Positions 46,816 to 54,582 of a DNA stretch of 64,000 nucleotides are shown piece by piece (position 1 is the stretch's first letter; the number at the start of each line of letters is the position of its first letter). The notes below the pieces were generated by a model, which worked only from the letters and a program-made list of their open reading frames with translations, had not been told where the DNA came from and searched no databases. The position numbers were made by a program, and so were the translations under genes. Source of the stretch: DASUTB01 sp036374835 (lineage in GTDB: Bacteria; Actinomycetota; Actinomycetes; Jiangellales; Jiangellaceae); the NCBI GenBank assembly GCA_036374835.1, contig DASUTB010000059.1, forward strand, positions 29,243-93,242, written 5' to 3'.

Positions 46816-48786
46816 TCACGGTGAGGTGGGAGCGTCACTACCGGCGACGTCCGACTCGGCCGCGGCGGCGATGACCATGCCGACCTCGCGGCCGGTCAAC
46901 ACGCCGGTCTCCTCCCATGCCTCGGCGATGGCTTCGACGGTCTCGACGAATGCGCCGTGGTTGGTGAACGGCTCTTCGGCCCAGACCACGTCGAGGAACG
47001 TGCAGCCGTCGCCTTGGTCGTAGTTCGGTACGCCGGAGCCGGCGTCCCCGAACGTGATGTTCACGTCCGTCGAGAAGCCGTCCGGGCAGTTGTCGACATG
47101 CACGGTCGCTTCGGCCTCGACCAGGTTGTTCTCGATCACGCCGGTGACGGTGAACGTGCCGCCCGTGTTGAGTAACTTCTCGTCGAACGGGCGCCACCAG
47201 ACCCCGGCCTCCAGACGCTCGCCGTCCTCATACCGGAGCGTGACCGTTTCCGGCAGCTCGGGTGGTACGCCGACCGGAGTGGTCACCTCGACCGGGTCGA
47301 CGCCGGTCGGCTCATCGGAGTAGACCTTCCACTCGAGAACGCCCGTGCCGCCGGCGCCGGAGAATTCCTGCGACTCGAGCGTGGCGCGAATGCGGGTCGT
47401 CGTCACCGGATCGAAGGTGGTGGTGTTGTACCGGTCCAGCGCGGTCCCATAGCCGCTCGGGTTCGAGACGTCGACGAACTGCTCGCCGTCCCAGTACTGG
47501 ATCGACCACTCGGCAGGCGCCTTGACGCCGCCATCGACGGTATCCGGCACGTCCTGGAAGAAGTACATGTCCGACCCGTCGACCCGGACGGGGCGATCCC
47601 AGTCGAACTGCACCCAGTGCGTCCCGGTCTCCGGCCAGGTTCCCCACCGCGGGTTCGTCGCGTCGTTCGACTGCGGTGGGTCGATGCCGTCGTTGATGGC
47701 GGTGACCGTTTCCCAGGGCGATGTGTAGGAGGCCGACGGTGTCGCCGACAGTGCGGCGTTGTCGGTGGGCTCCGGATCGGGCTCCACCGGCTCCGGGGTC
47801 TGGACGACCTTCTGCATGGTGCCGTCGTCGTTGAAGAACAGCCGGTCGATGGCGACCGAGCGGCGGAAGTTGCCACCGTCGGGTGCGTCGGCGGTGTGGT
47901 AGACCATCCACCACTCGTCCGAGCCCTCGGGGTATTCGACGATGGCCGGGTGGTTGGTGGTCGAGGAGACCTGGTCCAGCACGATGCCTTGGTGGGTCCA
48001 CGGACCCATCGGGTCGTCGGCGGTCGCATAGCGGATGCACGCGAAGTTCGACGAGGTGACACATCCGTCGCCGCCGATGTTCGCGTTCGAGGCGTACGCC
48101 ATGTAGTAGACGCCGTCCCGCTTGAAGACCCACGGCGCCTCCCAGAACTCGGTCAGACCCTCCGGTGTGATGATCTCGCTGTCGAGCTCGACCATGTTCT
48201 CGTTCAGCACCACCATCCGCGGTTGCCAGAACGAGCCCCACCACATGTAGACCTGACCGTCATCGTCCACGAGCACGGTCGGGTCGATGTTCAGCGCCGA
48301 CGAGTTCGCCATGTCGTCGGAGATCAACGGACCGCCGATGGCGTCGGTGAACGGCCCGGTCGGTTCGTCGCCGACCGCGACCCCGATGTTCATCCAGCCG
48401 TCGTCAGTGTTTCCGTCGACCGAGACGTACCAGTAGAACCGCCCGTCCGGTCCCTGCTCCACCTCCGATGCCCACGCATTCGCATCCGCCCAGGCGAAGT
48501 CCTCCAGCGACAGCGGCGAGCCGTGATCGGTCCAGGCTTGGGGATCTGGAGCGGGTGCATCGGACGAGAACAGCCGCCATTCCCGCATGACGAAGTTGTT
48601 CTGGGTGGGTGCGGCTTCGTCGCGTCCGGTGTAGATGTACATCCGCCCGTCGTGCACGAGCGCGGCCGGATCTGCGGTGTAGATGTCGGTGACGATCGGA
48701 TTGTCGGCCAGCGCGCTGCCGGCCAGGCCCGCGGAGCAGAGCACTGCCGCAGCCGCTGTTGCGGTAAAACGTGTGCGCTTGTTCAT
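46816..48786 (-). CDS. Secreted GH43-family alpha-L-arabinosidase/arabinanase-like enzyme
   Basis: A 656-residue exported five-bladed propeller glycosidase. The signal peptide ends near ALA27. The three GH43 carboxylates are Asp39 (TADPAALV), Asp168 (NIDPTVLV) and Glu216 (FWEAPWVFK). After the catalytic domain (to about 340) comes a discoidin-like carbohydrate-binding module (SYTSPWE...GIDP...WGTWPE), then an Ig-like (Big_4-type) domain (VTLRYEDGERLEAGVWW) and a short C-terminal region. ATG 48786 has GAGGGAGGG upstream. It ends 34 bases before the start of the MGH1-like gene, so the two probably form one operon behind the operator at 48838. Confidence 0.9.
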   Translation of the reverse strand: MNKRTRFTATAAAAVLCSAGLAGSALADNPIVTDIYTADPAALVHDGRMYIYTGRDEAAPTQNNFVMREWRLFSSDAPAPDPQAWTDHGSPLSLEDFAWADANAWASEVEQGPDGRFYWYVSVDGNTDDGWMNIGVAVGDEPTGPFTDAIGGPLISDDMANSSALNIDPTVLVDDDGQVYMWWGSFWQPRMVVLNENMVELDSEIITPEGLTEFWEAPWVFKRDGVYYMAYASNANIGGDGCVTSSNFACIRYATADDPMGPWTHQGIVLDQVSSTTNHPAIVEYPEGSDEWWMVYHTADAPDGGNFRRSVAIDRLFFNDDGTMQKVVQTPEPVEPDPEPTDNAALSATPSASYTSPWETVTAINDGIDPPQSNDATNPRWGTWPETGTHWVQFDWDRPVRVDGSDMYFFQDVPDTVDGGVKAPAEWSIQYWDGEQFVDVSNPSGYGTALDRYNTTTFDPVTTTRIRATLESQEFSGAGGTGVLEWKVYSDEPTGVDPVEVTTPVGVPPELPETVTLRYEDGERLEAGVWWRPFDEKLLNTGGTFTVTGVIENNLVEAEATVHVDNCPDGFSTDVNITFGDAGSGVPNYDQGDGCTFLDVVWAEEPFTNHGAFVETVEAIAEAWEETGVLTGREVGMVIAAAAESDVAGSDAPTSP

Positions 48787-48837
48787 GACATGCCCTCCCT
48801 CGGCACCGGTGAACAAGTCGTCCATGGGGTTCGTGCT

Positions 48838-48851
48838 TGTTAGCGCTCACA
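48838..48851. promoter_or_regulatory. LacI-type operator upstream of the GH43 gene
   Basis: TGTTAGCGCTCACA is a near-perfect palindrome with a central CG, 52 bases before the GH43 start. It differs at only two positions from the site at 54283-54296 before the sugar-receptor gene, so both promoters are likely bound by the LacI-family regulator encoded at 54583. Confidence 0.8.
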
Positions 48852-48956
48852 TTCGCTTTGAAGACATCGCCCGAGAACCAGTTCACCTCCGTCACCGCTG
48901 CGCGACGGCCGTCGCTCTCGGCTTCCGGTGCCCGGCCGGCGGCGCCGCGGTCTTTG

Positions 48957-48974
48957 TCCGAAAAGGCTTTCTGA
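48957..48974. promoter_or_regulatory. Second shared motif upstream of GH43: TCCGAAAAGGCTTTCTGA
   Basis: This imperfect palindrome matches 54412-54429 (TCCGAAAAGGTTTTCGGA) at 16 of 18 positions and lies a comparable distance upstream (about 170 bases before its gene start, about 105 bases beyond the TGTTAGCG site). It may be a second operator or a promoter-linked site. The rest of the 329-base gap 48787-49115 shows no gene. Confidence 0.55.
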
Positions 48975-49054
48975 AACTTAAAACGGCGCTCGGTATCAGT
49001 CAAGGGTTACCTACAGATAATTCGCCAATTTCCTGCGAATGACGTAACAGTAAA

Positions 49055-49073
49055 CCCGGAAACGCTTTCCGGG
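49055..49073. terminator. Perfect 19-base palindrome downstream of GH127
   Basis: CCCGGAAACGCTTTCCGGG has eight-base complementary arms around CGC. It lies about 40 bases after the GH127 stop on the minus strand and is followed on that strand by TTTACTGTTA. A terminator is the simplest reading, but its A-rich arms and central CG also resemble a LacI-type or cre-like operator. Confidence 0.55.
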
Positions 49074-49115
49074 CAGGGTTTCGGCCACGGGTTGCCAGGC
49101 AGAATGCGGCGGGGC

Positions 49116-50996
49116 TCACACCGGCAGCCAAACCCGCATGGTCGACGGTCCTCGGTTCGCCCAGTGGTGGTACGGCACCAGCCGGATGGACGCGGGGTGC
49201 CGGCTCAGCGCCCGCCCGGCGCCGGACTTCTGATACGGCCAGTCGCCGTCCGGAGTCTTGGTGAGCGTGCCGGGGACGACGACGTACTCGCCGTTGACGA
49301 CCGGCTCAGCTTCGGGATCGACCTGGATCGCATCGACGTGCACCCCGTCGGGCAGGTCGGTGGATTCGGCGCAGAGCACAAGCGGGCCGTGCTCGACGGC
49401 CACGGTGCCGCGAACGGCGTCGATGCGCGGGTCGGCGACGGTCCATCTGGGCTCGACCGGAATGTCCAGCCGGATCCGGTCGCCGGCACGGAACGACCGG
49501 CTCACCTCGAGCGTGCGCGCGCCGGCAGTGGCATGCTCCGTGCCGTCCGGACCGGTGACGGTGGCATTGCTCCGCGCCCACGGCGGAACGCGGAATCGCA
49601 ACGTGATCGGGCCGTCCGGCGTCTCCTCGACCTCGACGGTCACCGTCCCGGCGCGCGGGTAGTCCGTGCGCATCTTCAGCGCAACGGAGCGGCCGTCCTC
49701 CAGCGTCGTGCTGATGTCGGCATCGGCGTACTGGTGGATCTGGATACCGGCCGAATCCTTCGTCGCCAGGTAGCCGCCGAGGCTGGACAGCAGCCGCGCG
49801 ACGTTGGTCGGGCAGCACGACACCGTTCGCCACGGCGCGCGTACCGAGCCGGTCGGCCGGGGATGCGGCACGTTCGGATTCGGGATATCGCCGCCGACGC
49901 GCTGGTGGAGCGTGTTGCTGTAGAAGAACGACCGCCCGTCCTCGGCGGGGCAGGTGGCGACGATGTTGAACAGCGTGCGCTCGGCCAGGTCGGCGAATCG
50001 GGTCTCGCCGGTGGCGAGCAGTAGCCGCCAGCTCAGCATCACCGATGCGACTCCGGCGCACGTCTCGGCGTAGGCCCGGTCGGGCGGGAGTTCGTAGTCG
50101 TCGCCGAACGCCTCGCCGGAATGCCGCGAGCCCATGCCGCCGGTCAGGTACGTCCGGCGGGCAACGGCGGATTCCCACTGGGTGACCACCGTGTCCAGCA
50201 GGGCGTCGTCCCCCGATTCGACAGCGACGTCGACCGCACCGCACGCCAGGTAGAGGGCGCGGACGGCGTGCCCGCGCATGGTCGTCGCGTCGCGCACCGG
50301 CACGTCGTCCTGGTAGTAGGCACGGCCGAATTCGATGTCGGCCAGCCGCCCGTGGCCGCGCCGGTCGACGAATAGGCGCGCCTGATCGAGGTAGCGCTGC
50401 TTGCCGGTCAGCCGGGCCAGCTCGACCAGCGCCATCTCGATTCCCGGATGCCCGCACAGACCGTCATTGCCGTTGGTGCCGAAGGTGTCGCACACGTGGT
50501 CGGCGGCTCGGACGGCGACGTCCAGCAGATCCGGCATGCCGGCACGGGCGTGCGCGACGCCGGCGCAGATCAGGTGTCCGTTGCAGTACAGCTCGTGGCC
50601 CCACTCCAGGTCGCTGTATCGAGCAGGTTGGTCGGGTGCACCGAATGCGGTGTTGAGATAGCCGTCGGCCTCCTGCGCTCCACCGACCGTCGCGACCAGG
50701 TCGGCCGTGGCACCGGGCGTCACTGCACCGCGGGCGGACTCCCATGCGGCAGCCTCGAGCAGCTTGTAGATCTCCGAGTCGGAGAACTCGCGTCCCTTGC
50801 GAGCGGAGGCACTGCCGTCGGCCGCGGCTCGAAAGTTGTCCACCCACCCGGCGCGCTCGACCCAGCCGAGTGCGTGCTCGAGCGACGCGGAGCCGTTGAC
50901 GTGCTGGCGCTCGCCCCAGAATCCGCCGGATATCCGGACATCGGACAGGCCAAGCGGTTGCAGGCGGCCCGAGCTCGGTGTGACTGGTCCGATCAT
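49116..50996 (-). CDS. GH127 family beta-L-arabinofuranosidase
   Basis: A 626-residue cytoplasmic (no signal peptide) enzyme that removes beta-L-arabinofuranose. The zinc and catalytic residues of GH127 are in place: Glu311 and Cys313 (AYAETCAG), then Cys394 and Cys395 (VSCCPTNVAR), one of which is the unusual Cys nucleophile. DGYLNTAF, RGHAVRALYL and FYSNTL are further family segments. ATG 50996 overlaps the permease stop (ATGA). The frame stays open far upstream, but that part is a shadow of the permease genes. As the last gene of the importer operon, it would cleave imported beta-L-arabino-oligosaccharides. Confidence 0.93.
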   Translation of the reverse strand: MIGPVTPSSGRLQPLGLSDVRISGGFWGERQHVNGSASLEHALGWVERAGWVDNFRAAADGSASARKGREFSDSEIYKLLEAAAWESARGAVTPGATADLVATVGGAQEADGYLNTAFGAPDQPARYSDLEWGHELYCNGHLICAGVAHARAGMPDLLDVAVRAADHVCDTFGTNGNDGLCGHPGIEMALVELARLTGKQRYLDQARLFVDRRGHGRLADIEFGRAYYQDDVPVRDATTMRGHAVRALYLACGAVDVAVESGDDALLDTVVTQWESAVARRTYLTGGMGSRHSGEAFGDDYELPPDRAYAETCAGVASVMLSWRLLLATGETRFADLAERTLFNIVATCPAEDGRSFFYSNTLHQRVGGDIPNPNVPHPRPTGSVRAPWRTVSCCPTNVARLLSSLGGYLATKDSAGIQIHQYADADISTTLEDGRSVALKMRTDYPRAGTVTVEVEETPDGPITLRFRVPPWARSNATVTGPDGTEHATAGARTLEVSRSFRAGDRIRLDIPVEPRWTVADPRIDAVRGTVAVEHGPLVLCAESTDLPDGVHVDAIQVDPEAEPVVNGEYVVVPGTLTKTPDGDWPYQKSGAGRALSRHPASIRLVPYHHWANRGPSTMRVWLPV

Positions 50997-51826
50997 CCTT
51001 TCAGCGCTCCTGACATGAATCCACGGACGTAGTGCCGCTGCAACAGGACGAACAGAATCAGGCACGGCAGCGCCATCACGACGACACCGGCCTGGGTGGC
51101 GCCGAAGTCGATCGCGCCCATGGTCTGCTGCCGGAGGGTGGCGATCGCCAGCGGCAGCGGGAACTGCGAGCTGTCGCTGATGAGGAACAGCGGCGCGATG
51201 AAGTCGTTCCACGCGAACAGGAACGCGAACAGCCCGACGGTGATCATGCCCGGCCAGACGGCCCGAAGCATGATGCGGGTGAGCACGCCGAAGGTGCCAC
51301 AGCCGTCGACCAGCGCGGACTCCTCGAGCTCCTTGGGAACGGCCTCGAAGGAGATGCGCATCATGAACATGCCGAACGGCAGCTGGTACAGCGTCAGCAC
51401 GATCGCGACGCCGAGCAGCGAGTTGCGCAGTCCGATCTCGCCGAACATCACCCACAGCGGCACGAGCACCGTCACGTACGGAACCATCAGGATCGCGATG
51501 ATCAGCAGAAACAGCACGTCCCGGCCGGGGAATCGGAAGCGGGCGAACGCGTAGCCGCCGAGGATGGACAGCGCCAGCACGAAGACGACCGTCAAGATCG
51601 TGACGTAGCTGCTGTTCCACAGGTAACGCGGCAGGCCGGCGTCGTAGTCCATTAACGTCCCGTAGTTGCCGAAACCGTAGCCCTCCTGCTGCGCGGTGGC
51701 GCCGTGCGGCGAGACCGAGGCGACGGTCGTCCACACCAGCGGGACGAGGAACATGATGGCCAGCCCGCCGCCGAACACCCAGAACGACGTGTTCCCGATG
51801 GCGTTTCGCATTCCCATGGTCGCCAT
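50993..51826 (-). CDS. Carbohydrate ABC transporter permease, MalG/AraQ type
   Basis: A 277-residue permease with about six membrane spans. The EAA loop is around EESALVDGCGTFGVLTRIMLRAVWPGM, and the C-terminal span and HYVRGFMSGALKG ending are typical of the MalG-like subunit. ATG 51826 or, with better SD spacing, ATG 51817 may be the start. It begins three bases after the MalF-like stop and overlaps the GH127 start by four bases. Confidence 0.95.
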   Translation of the reverse strand: MATMGMRNAIGNTSFWVFGGGLAIMFLVPLVWTTVASVSPHGATAQQEGYGFGNYGTLMDYDAGLPRYLWNSSYVTILTVVFVLALSILGGYAFARFRFPGRDVLFLLIIAILMVPYVTVLVPLWVMFGEIGLRNSLLGVAIVLTLYQLPFGMFMMRISFEAVPKELEESALVDGCGTFGVLTRIMLRAVWPGMITVGLFAFLFAWNDFIAPLFLISDSSQFPLPLAIATLRQQTMGAIDFGATQAGVVVMALPCLILFVLLQRHYVRGFMSGALKG

Positions 51827-51829
51827 CCC

Positions 51830-52774
51830 TCAGCCCTCGGATCCGCGGCGCAGCAAACGGAACTGCGCGATGTTGATGATGAGCAGCACGACCAGAATGA
51901 CGATCGACAAAGCCGCGGCGGTACCGAGGTCGAACTGGCGGAACGCCTTGCGGTAGAGCAGCATCACGACCGTCACGGTCGAGTTGTCCGGGCCGCCGTT
52001 GGTCAGGATGAAGAACTGGTCGAACGCCAGCAGCGATCCGGTCACCGAGATGATCAGGCACAGTGCGATGGACGGCCGCAGCAGCGGCAGTGTCACGCGG
52101 AAGAACGTCTGGACCCGGCTCGCGCCGTCGACCCGGGCGGCCTCGTAAACCTCGCCGGGAATCGCCTGGAGCCCGACCAGCAGGATCAGCATGAAGAAGC
52201 CGGCGAACTTCCACACGATCAGAAAGACCGTCGAGGCCAGTGCCATGTTCGGCGTGCCGAGCCATCGAATCGGCTCGTCGATGAGCCCGAGACTCTCCAG
52301 GATCGGGTCGATCGGCCCGATGGACGGGCTGTAGAAGCCCCAGAACAGCAGCGCGGCCGAGGCCAGGCCCAGTGAGACCGGCAGGAAGTAGGCGGTGCGC
52401 AGGAGCCCGACGCCACGGCGGCGCCGCTGGACCAGCAGGGCCATCGCCATGGCGAGACCGAGCAGCAGCACCACGACGATGACCGTGTATTTGATCGTGA
52501 ACCAGACCGCGGGCCAGAACAGCCGGTCGTCGGTCATGTTGGCGTAGTTGTCGGGGAGGTTGATGCCCTGGTTGCCCTGGATCAACGGCCACTCGCTCGC
52601 CGACATCTGGCCGACGAGGACGAGCGGGATGACGAAGAACGCCAGCACGAACAAGGCGGCGGGGGAGGCGTAGAGCGCACCCTTGGCGGCACGCGACCGG
52701 TACCACGGTCGTTTGTGCGGCCGCGGCGCCGGCGGCGCTATCTGGTCACGCTCCAGTACGGGCTGGCTCGCCAC
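51830..52774 (-). CDS. Carbohydrate ABC transporter permease, MalF/AraP type
   Basis: A 314-residue partner permease. A cytoplasmic N-terminus rich in Arg/Lys leads into the first span (GALYASPAALFVLAFFVIPLVLVGQ), and the EAA loop is around EVYEAARVDGASRVQTFFRVTLPLLRPS. GTG 52774 is preceded by GAGGAGTGACAGGAC. A family-C hairpin separates it from the upstream receptor gene. Confidence 0.95.
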   Translation of the reverse strand: MASQPVLERDQIAPPAPRPHKRPWYRSRAAKGALYASPAALFVLAFFVIPLVLVGQMSASEWPLIQGNQGINLPDNYANMTDDRLFWPAVWFTIKYTVIVVVLLLGLAMAMALLVQRRRRGVGLLRTAYFLPVSLGLASAALLFWGFYSPSIGPIDPILESLGLIDEPIRWLGTPNMALASTVFLIVWKFAGFFMLILLVGLQAIPGEVYEAARVDGASRVQTFFRVTLPLLRPSIALCLIISVTGSLLAFDQFFILTNGGPDNSTVTVVMLLYRKAFRQFDLGTAAALSIVILVVLLIINIAQFRLLRRGSEG

Positions 52775-52807
52775 GTCCTGTCACTCCTCGTGGGCGGCTC
52801 CCTCCCA

Positions 52808-52857
52808 TGATCATGTTCAAACGACCGTGGATTTTGCTGGTCGAATGAACATGATCA
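52808..52857. repeat. Family-C hairpin C2 inside the sugar-transport operon
   Basis: Arms TGATCATGTTCAAACGACC (52808-52826) and GGTCGAATGAACATGATCA (52839-52857) with a 12-base loop and one A-A mismatch. Flanking CCTCCC and GGGAGG extend the stem to 52801-52864. It lies between the receptor gene and the first permease gene, on the model of the malE-malF REP element, where it could stabilise the receptor mRNA or reduce downstream expression. Confidence 0.85.
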
Positions 52858-52883
52858 CGGGAGGGCAGGGGTGGGTGGGTTGG

Positions 52884-54254
52884 CTATTGCTGCAGCGATG
52901 CGTTCACCGCTTCGTTGTCCTCCTCCAGCGTCGTCCCGTCACCGAACACGTAGTTGCGGACCAGTGGCAGCCACGGGCCCTGCGGGTCGTTGAACGTCTG
53001 GCCGAAATTGAGCGCATACGGCGTGCGTCCCACACCGGCCACCTCGTTGATCGTCACCAGCCGCTCATCCTCTTGCGAGTACTCGTTGGACGCGAGGTCG
53101 GTGCGCGCCACGACCTCGTTGTTCGCGGCCATGATCTCGACCTGGGCTTCGTCGGAAAGCGTCCACGAGATGAAGTTCCACGCCTGGTCCGGGAGCTCGC
53201 TGTTGGCACCGATGCCGAGGCTGTCCCCGCCGACGAACGTCGACTCGCCGCCATTGACACCGGGGATCGGTGCCACGCCGGTCTCGAACGAATCCGGCAT
53301 CAGCCCCAGCGTGGTCGACGGCATCGGCATCACACCGATGTTGCCCTCGGGGAAGAACCCGGTCCACGTAGGGCCGGCCTCGTCCGGTGTCTCCGGGTTG
53401 GTGACGCCGTCCTCATACAGGCCCTTCCACACGTCATAGACGGCCTGTGCCTCGGGGGAGGCGAGGAACGATTCGGTGCCGTCCTCGTTCATCACCTCAG
53501 CACCGTCGGCCCAGATGCTCGGCCACCAGGTGAACACGAAGCAGCCACCGCAGTTGCCGCCGAAGTGCGTACCGTGGACGTCATCGCCGAGTTCGTCGAC
53601 CGTGCGGGCGTGCTCGGCGAACTCCTCGAGTGTCGTCGGCGGCTGCTCGGGGTCGAGACCGGCCTCCTCGTACAGGTCCTTGTTCCAGAACAGGACGGAC
53701 AGGTCCATCGTGAGCGGAACGGTGTGCTGTGCCCCGTCCACCGTGCCGACATCAACGTGCGACGGCGCGATGCTGTCCGCGAACGGCAGCGAGCCGATCC
53801 GGTCGGTGATGTCGAGGAATGCCCCTTGCGTGGTGAACTGCGGGACGAACACGACGTCCAGGCTCACCAGGTCCGGCAGCTCACCGGCGCCGGCCGCGGT
53901 CGCGACCCGGCCCAGGTACTCATCGGTCGGGATGACCGTGAGGTCCACCTGGTTCTCGTGGGACTCGTTGTACCCGTCCACGAGCCGCTGGACGGTGGCC
54001 TCGGTGGCCGCCCGCGTCCACATCTCGAGCGTGCTGCCGTCGTCGACGCCCATCGCCATGTCGTCGGCCGCGTCGCCTTCGGCGTCGCCGTCGTCTTCGG
54101 GCTCGTCCTCGGTCTCGGCCCCGTCGTCAGACTCGGCGGCATCGCCGTCGTCGCCGTCGTCGCCACACGCGGCGAGCATGAGCGTCGCGGCTGCAACAGC
54201 CGCGAACAGGCGCTGACCGCGTCGTCTGGAGCTAGGTAGAAGTGTGGTGCTCAC
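52884..54254 (-). CDS. Sugar ABC transporter substrate-binding lipoprotein
   Basis: A 456-residue family 1-type solute receptor. An Arg-rich n-region, a hydrophobic core and the lipobox LAAC (TLMLAACGDD) mark lipidation; an acidic linker of about 40 residues follows, then the mature domain (DDGSTLEMWTRAATEATVQRLVDGYNES). GTG 54254 follows GGAG. It is the first gene of the operon receptor-permease-permease-GH127. No ATPase is encoded in the locus, so a shared MsiK-like ATPase from elsewhere is likely. The ligand is inferred to be an arabino-oligosaccharide from the neighbours. Confidence 0.93.
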   Translation of the reverse strand: MSTTLLPSSRRRGQRLFAAVAAATLMLAACGDDGDDGDAAESDDGAETEDEPEDDGDAEGDAADDMAMGVDDGSTLEMWTRAATEATVQRLVDGYNESHENQVDLTVIPTDEYLGRVATAAGAGELPDLVSLDVVFVPQFTTQGAFLDITDRIGSLPFADSIAPSHVDVGTVDGAQHTVPLTMDLSVLFWNKDLYEEAGLDPEQPPTTLEEFAEHARTVDELGDDVHGTHFGGNCGGCFVFTWWPSIWADGAEVMNEDGTESFLASPEAQAVYDVWKGLYEDGVTNPETPDEAGPTWTGFFPEGNIGVMPMPSTTLGLMPDSFETGVAPIPGVNGGESTFVGGDSLGIGANSELPDQAWNFISWTLSDEAQVEIMAANNEVVARTDLASNEYSQEDERLVTINEVAGVGRTPYALNFGQTFNDPQGPWLPLVRNYVFGDGTTLEEDNEAVNASLQQ

Positions 54255-54282
54255 GTCGGTCTCCTCACATCAATGTGGGTGT

Positions 54283-54296
54283 TGTTAGCGTTAACA
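54283..54296. promoter_or_regulatory. LacI-type operator upstream of the sugar-receptor gene
   Basis: TGTTAGCGTTAACA is a near-perfect palindrome 29 bases before the receptor start and between it and the divergent LacI gene. Together with 48838-48851 it defines the consensus TGTTAGCGYTNACA. Confidence 0.82.
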
Positions 54297-54411
54297 GACG
54301 GCTCATAGAGGCTGTCTTCATGTTGTCCGCCGTGTGCTGGTGCGTTTGAGATTGTTGTGCGCCGATCTCTCCCTGGGTCGCCTCGGCCTCCTCAGCGGCC
54401 TTCGAAATCCT

Positions 54412-54429
54412 TCCGAAAAGGTTTTCGGA
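54412..54429. promoter_or_regulatory. Second shared motif: perfect palindrome TCCGAAAAGGTTTTCGGA
   Basis: Eight-base perfect arms around GG, about 160 bases upstream of the receptor gene and within the 328-base divergent region 54255-54582. A close copy lies upstream of the GH43 gene. It may mark the promoter or a second operator of the same regulon. A possible -10 for the LacI gene is TAGAGT at 54538-54543. Confidence 0.6.
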
Positions 54430-54582
54430 CATACAACCTAGGTCGTGCTCCATGTCGCGTCAAGAGTCCGCAACATAACCGTGATGTGTCGGTTGTTGCG
54501 ATAGGGAAGGCTTTGCGGGATCGGTTTCACGACCGTGTAGAGTCGAAGCAGCACACTGCGAGCGCGAGCGAGGGGCCGGCGA

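Noticed and set aside
50997..52706. N-terminal extension of the GH127 frame (1196 codons in all)
   Set aside because: The extra part overlaps both permease genes in another frame and is Arg-rich; ATG 50996 overlaps the permease stop in the usual ATGA way.
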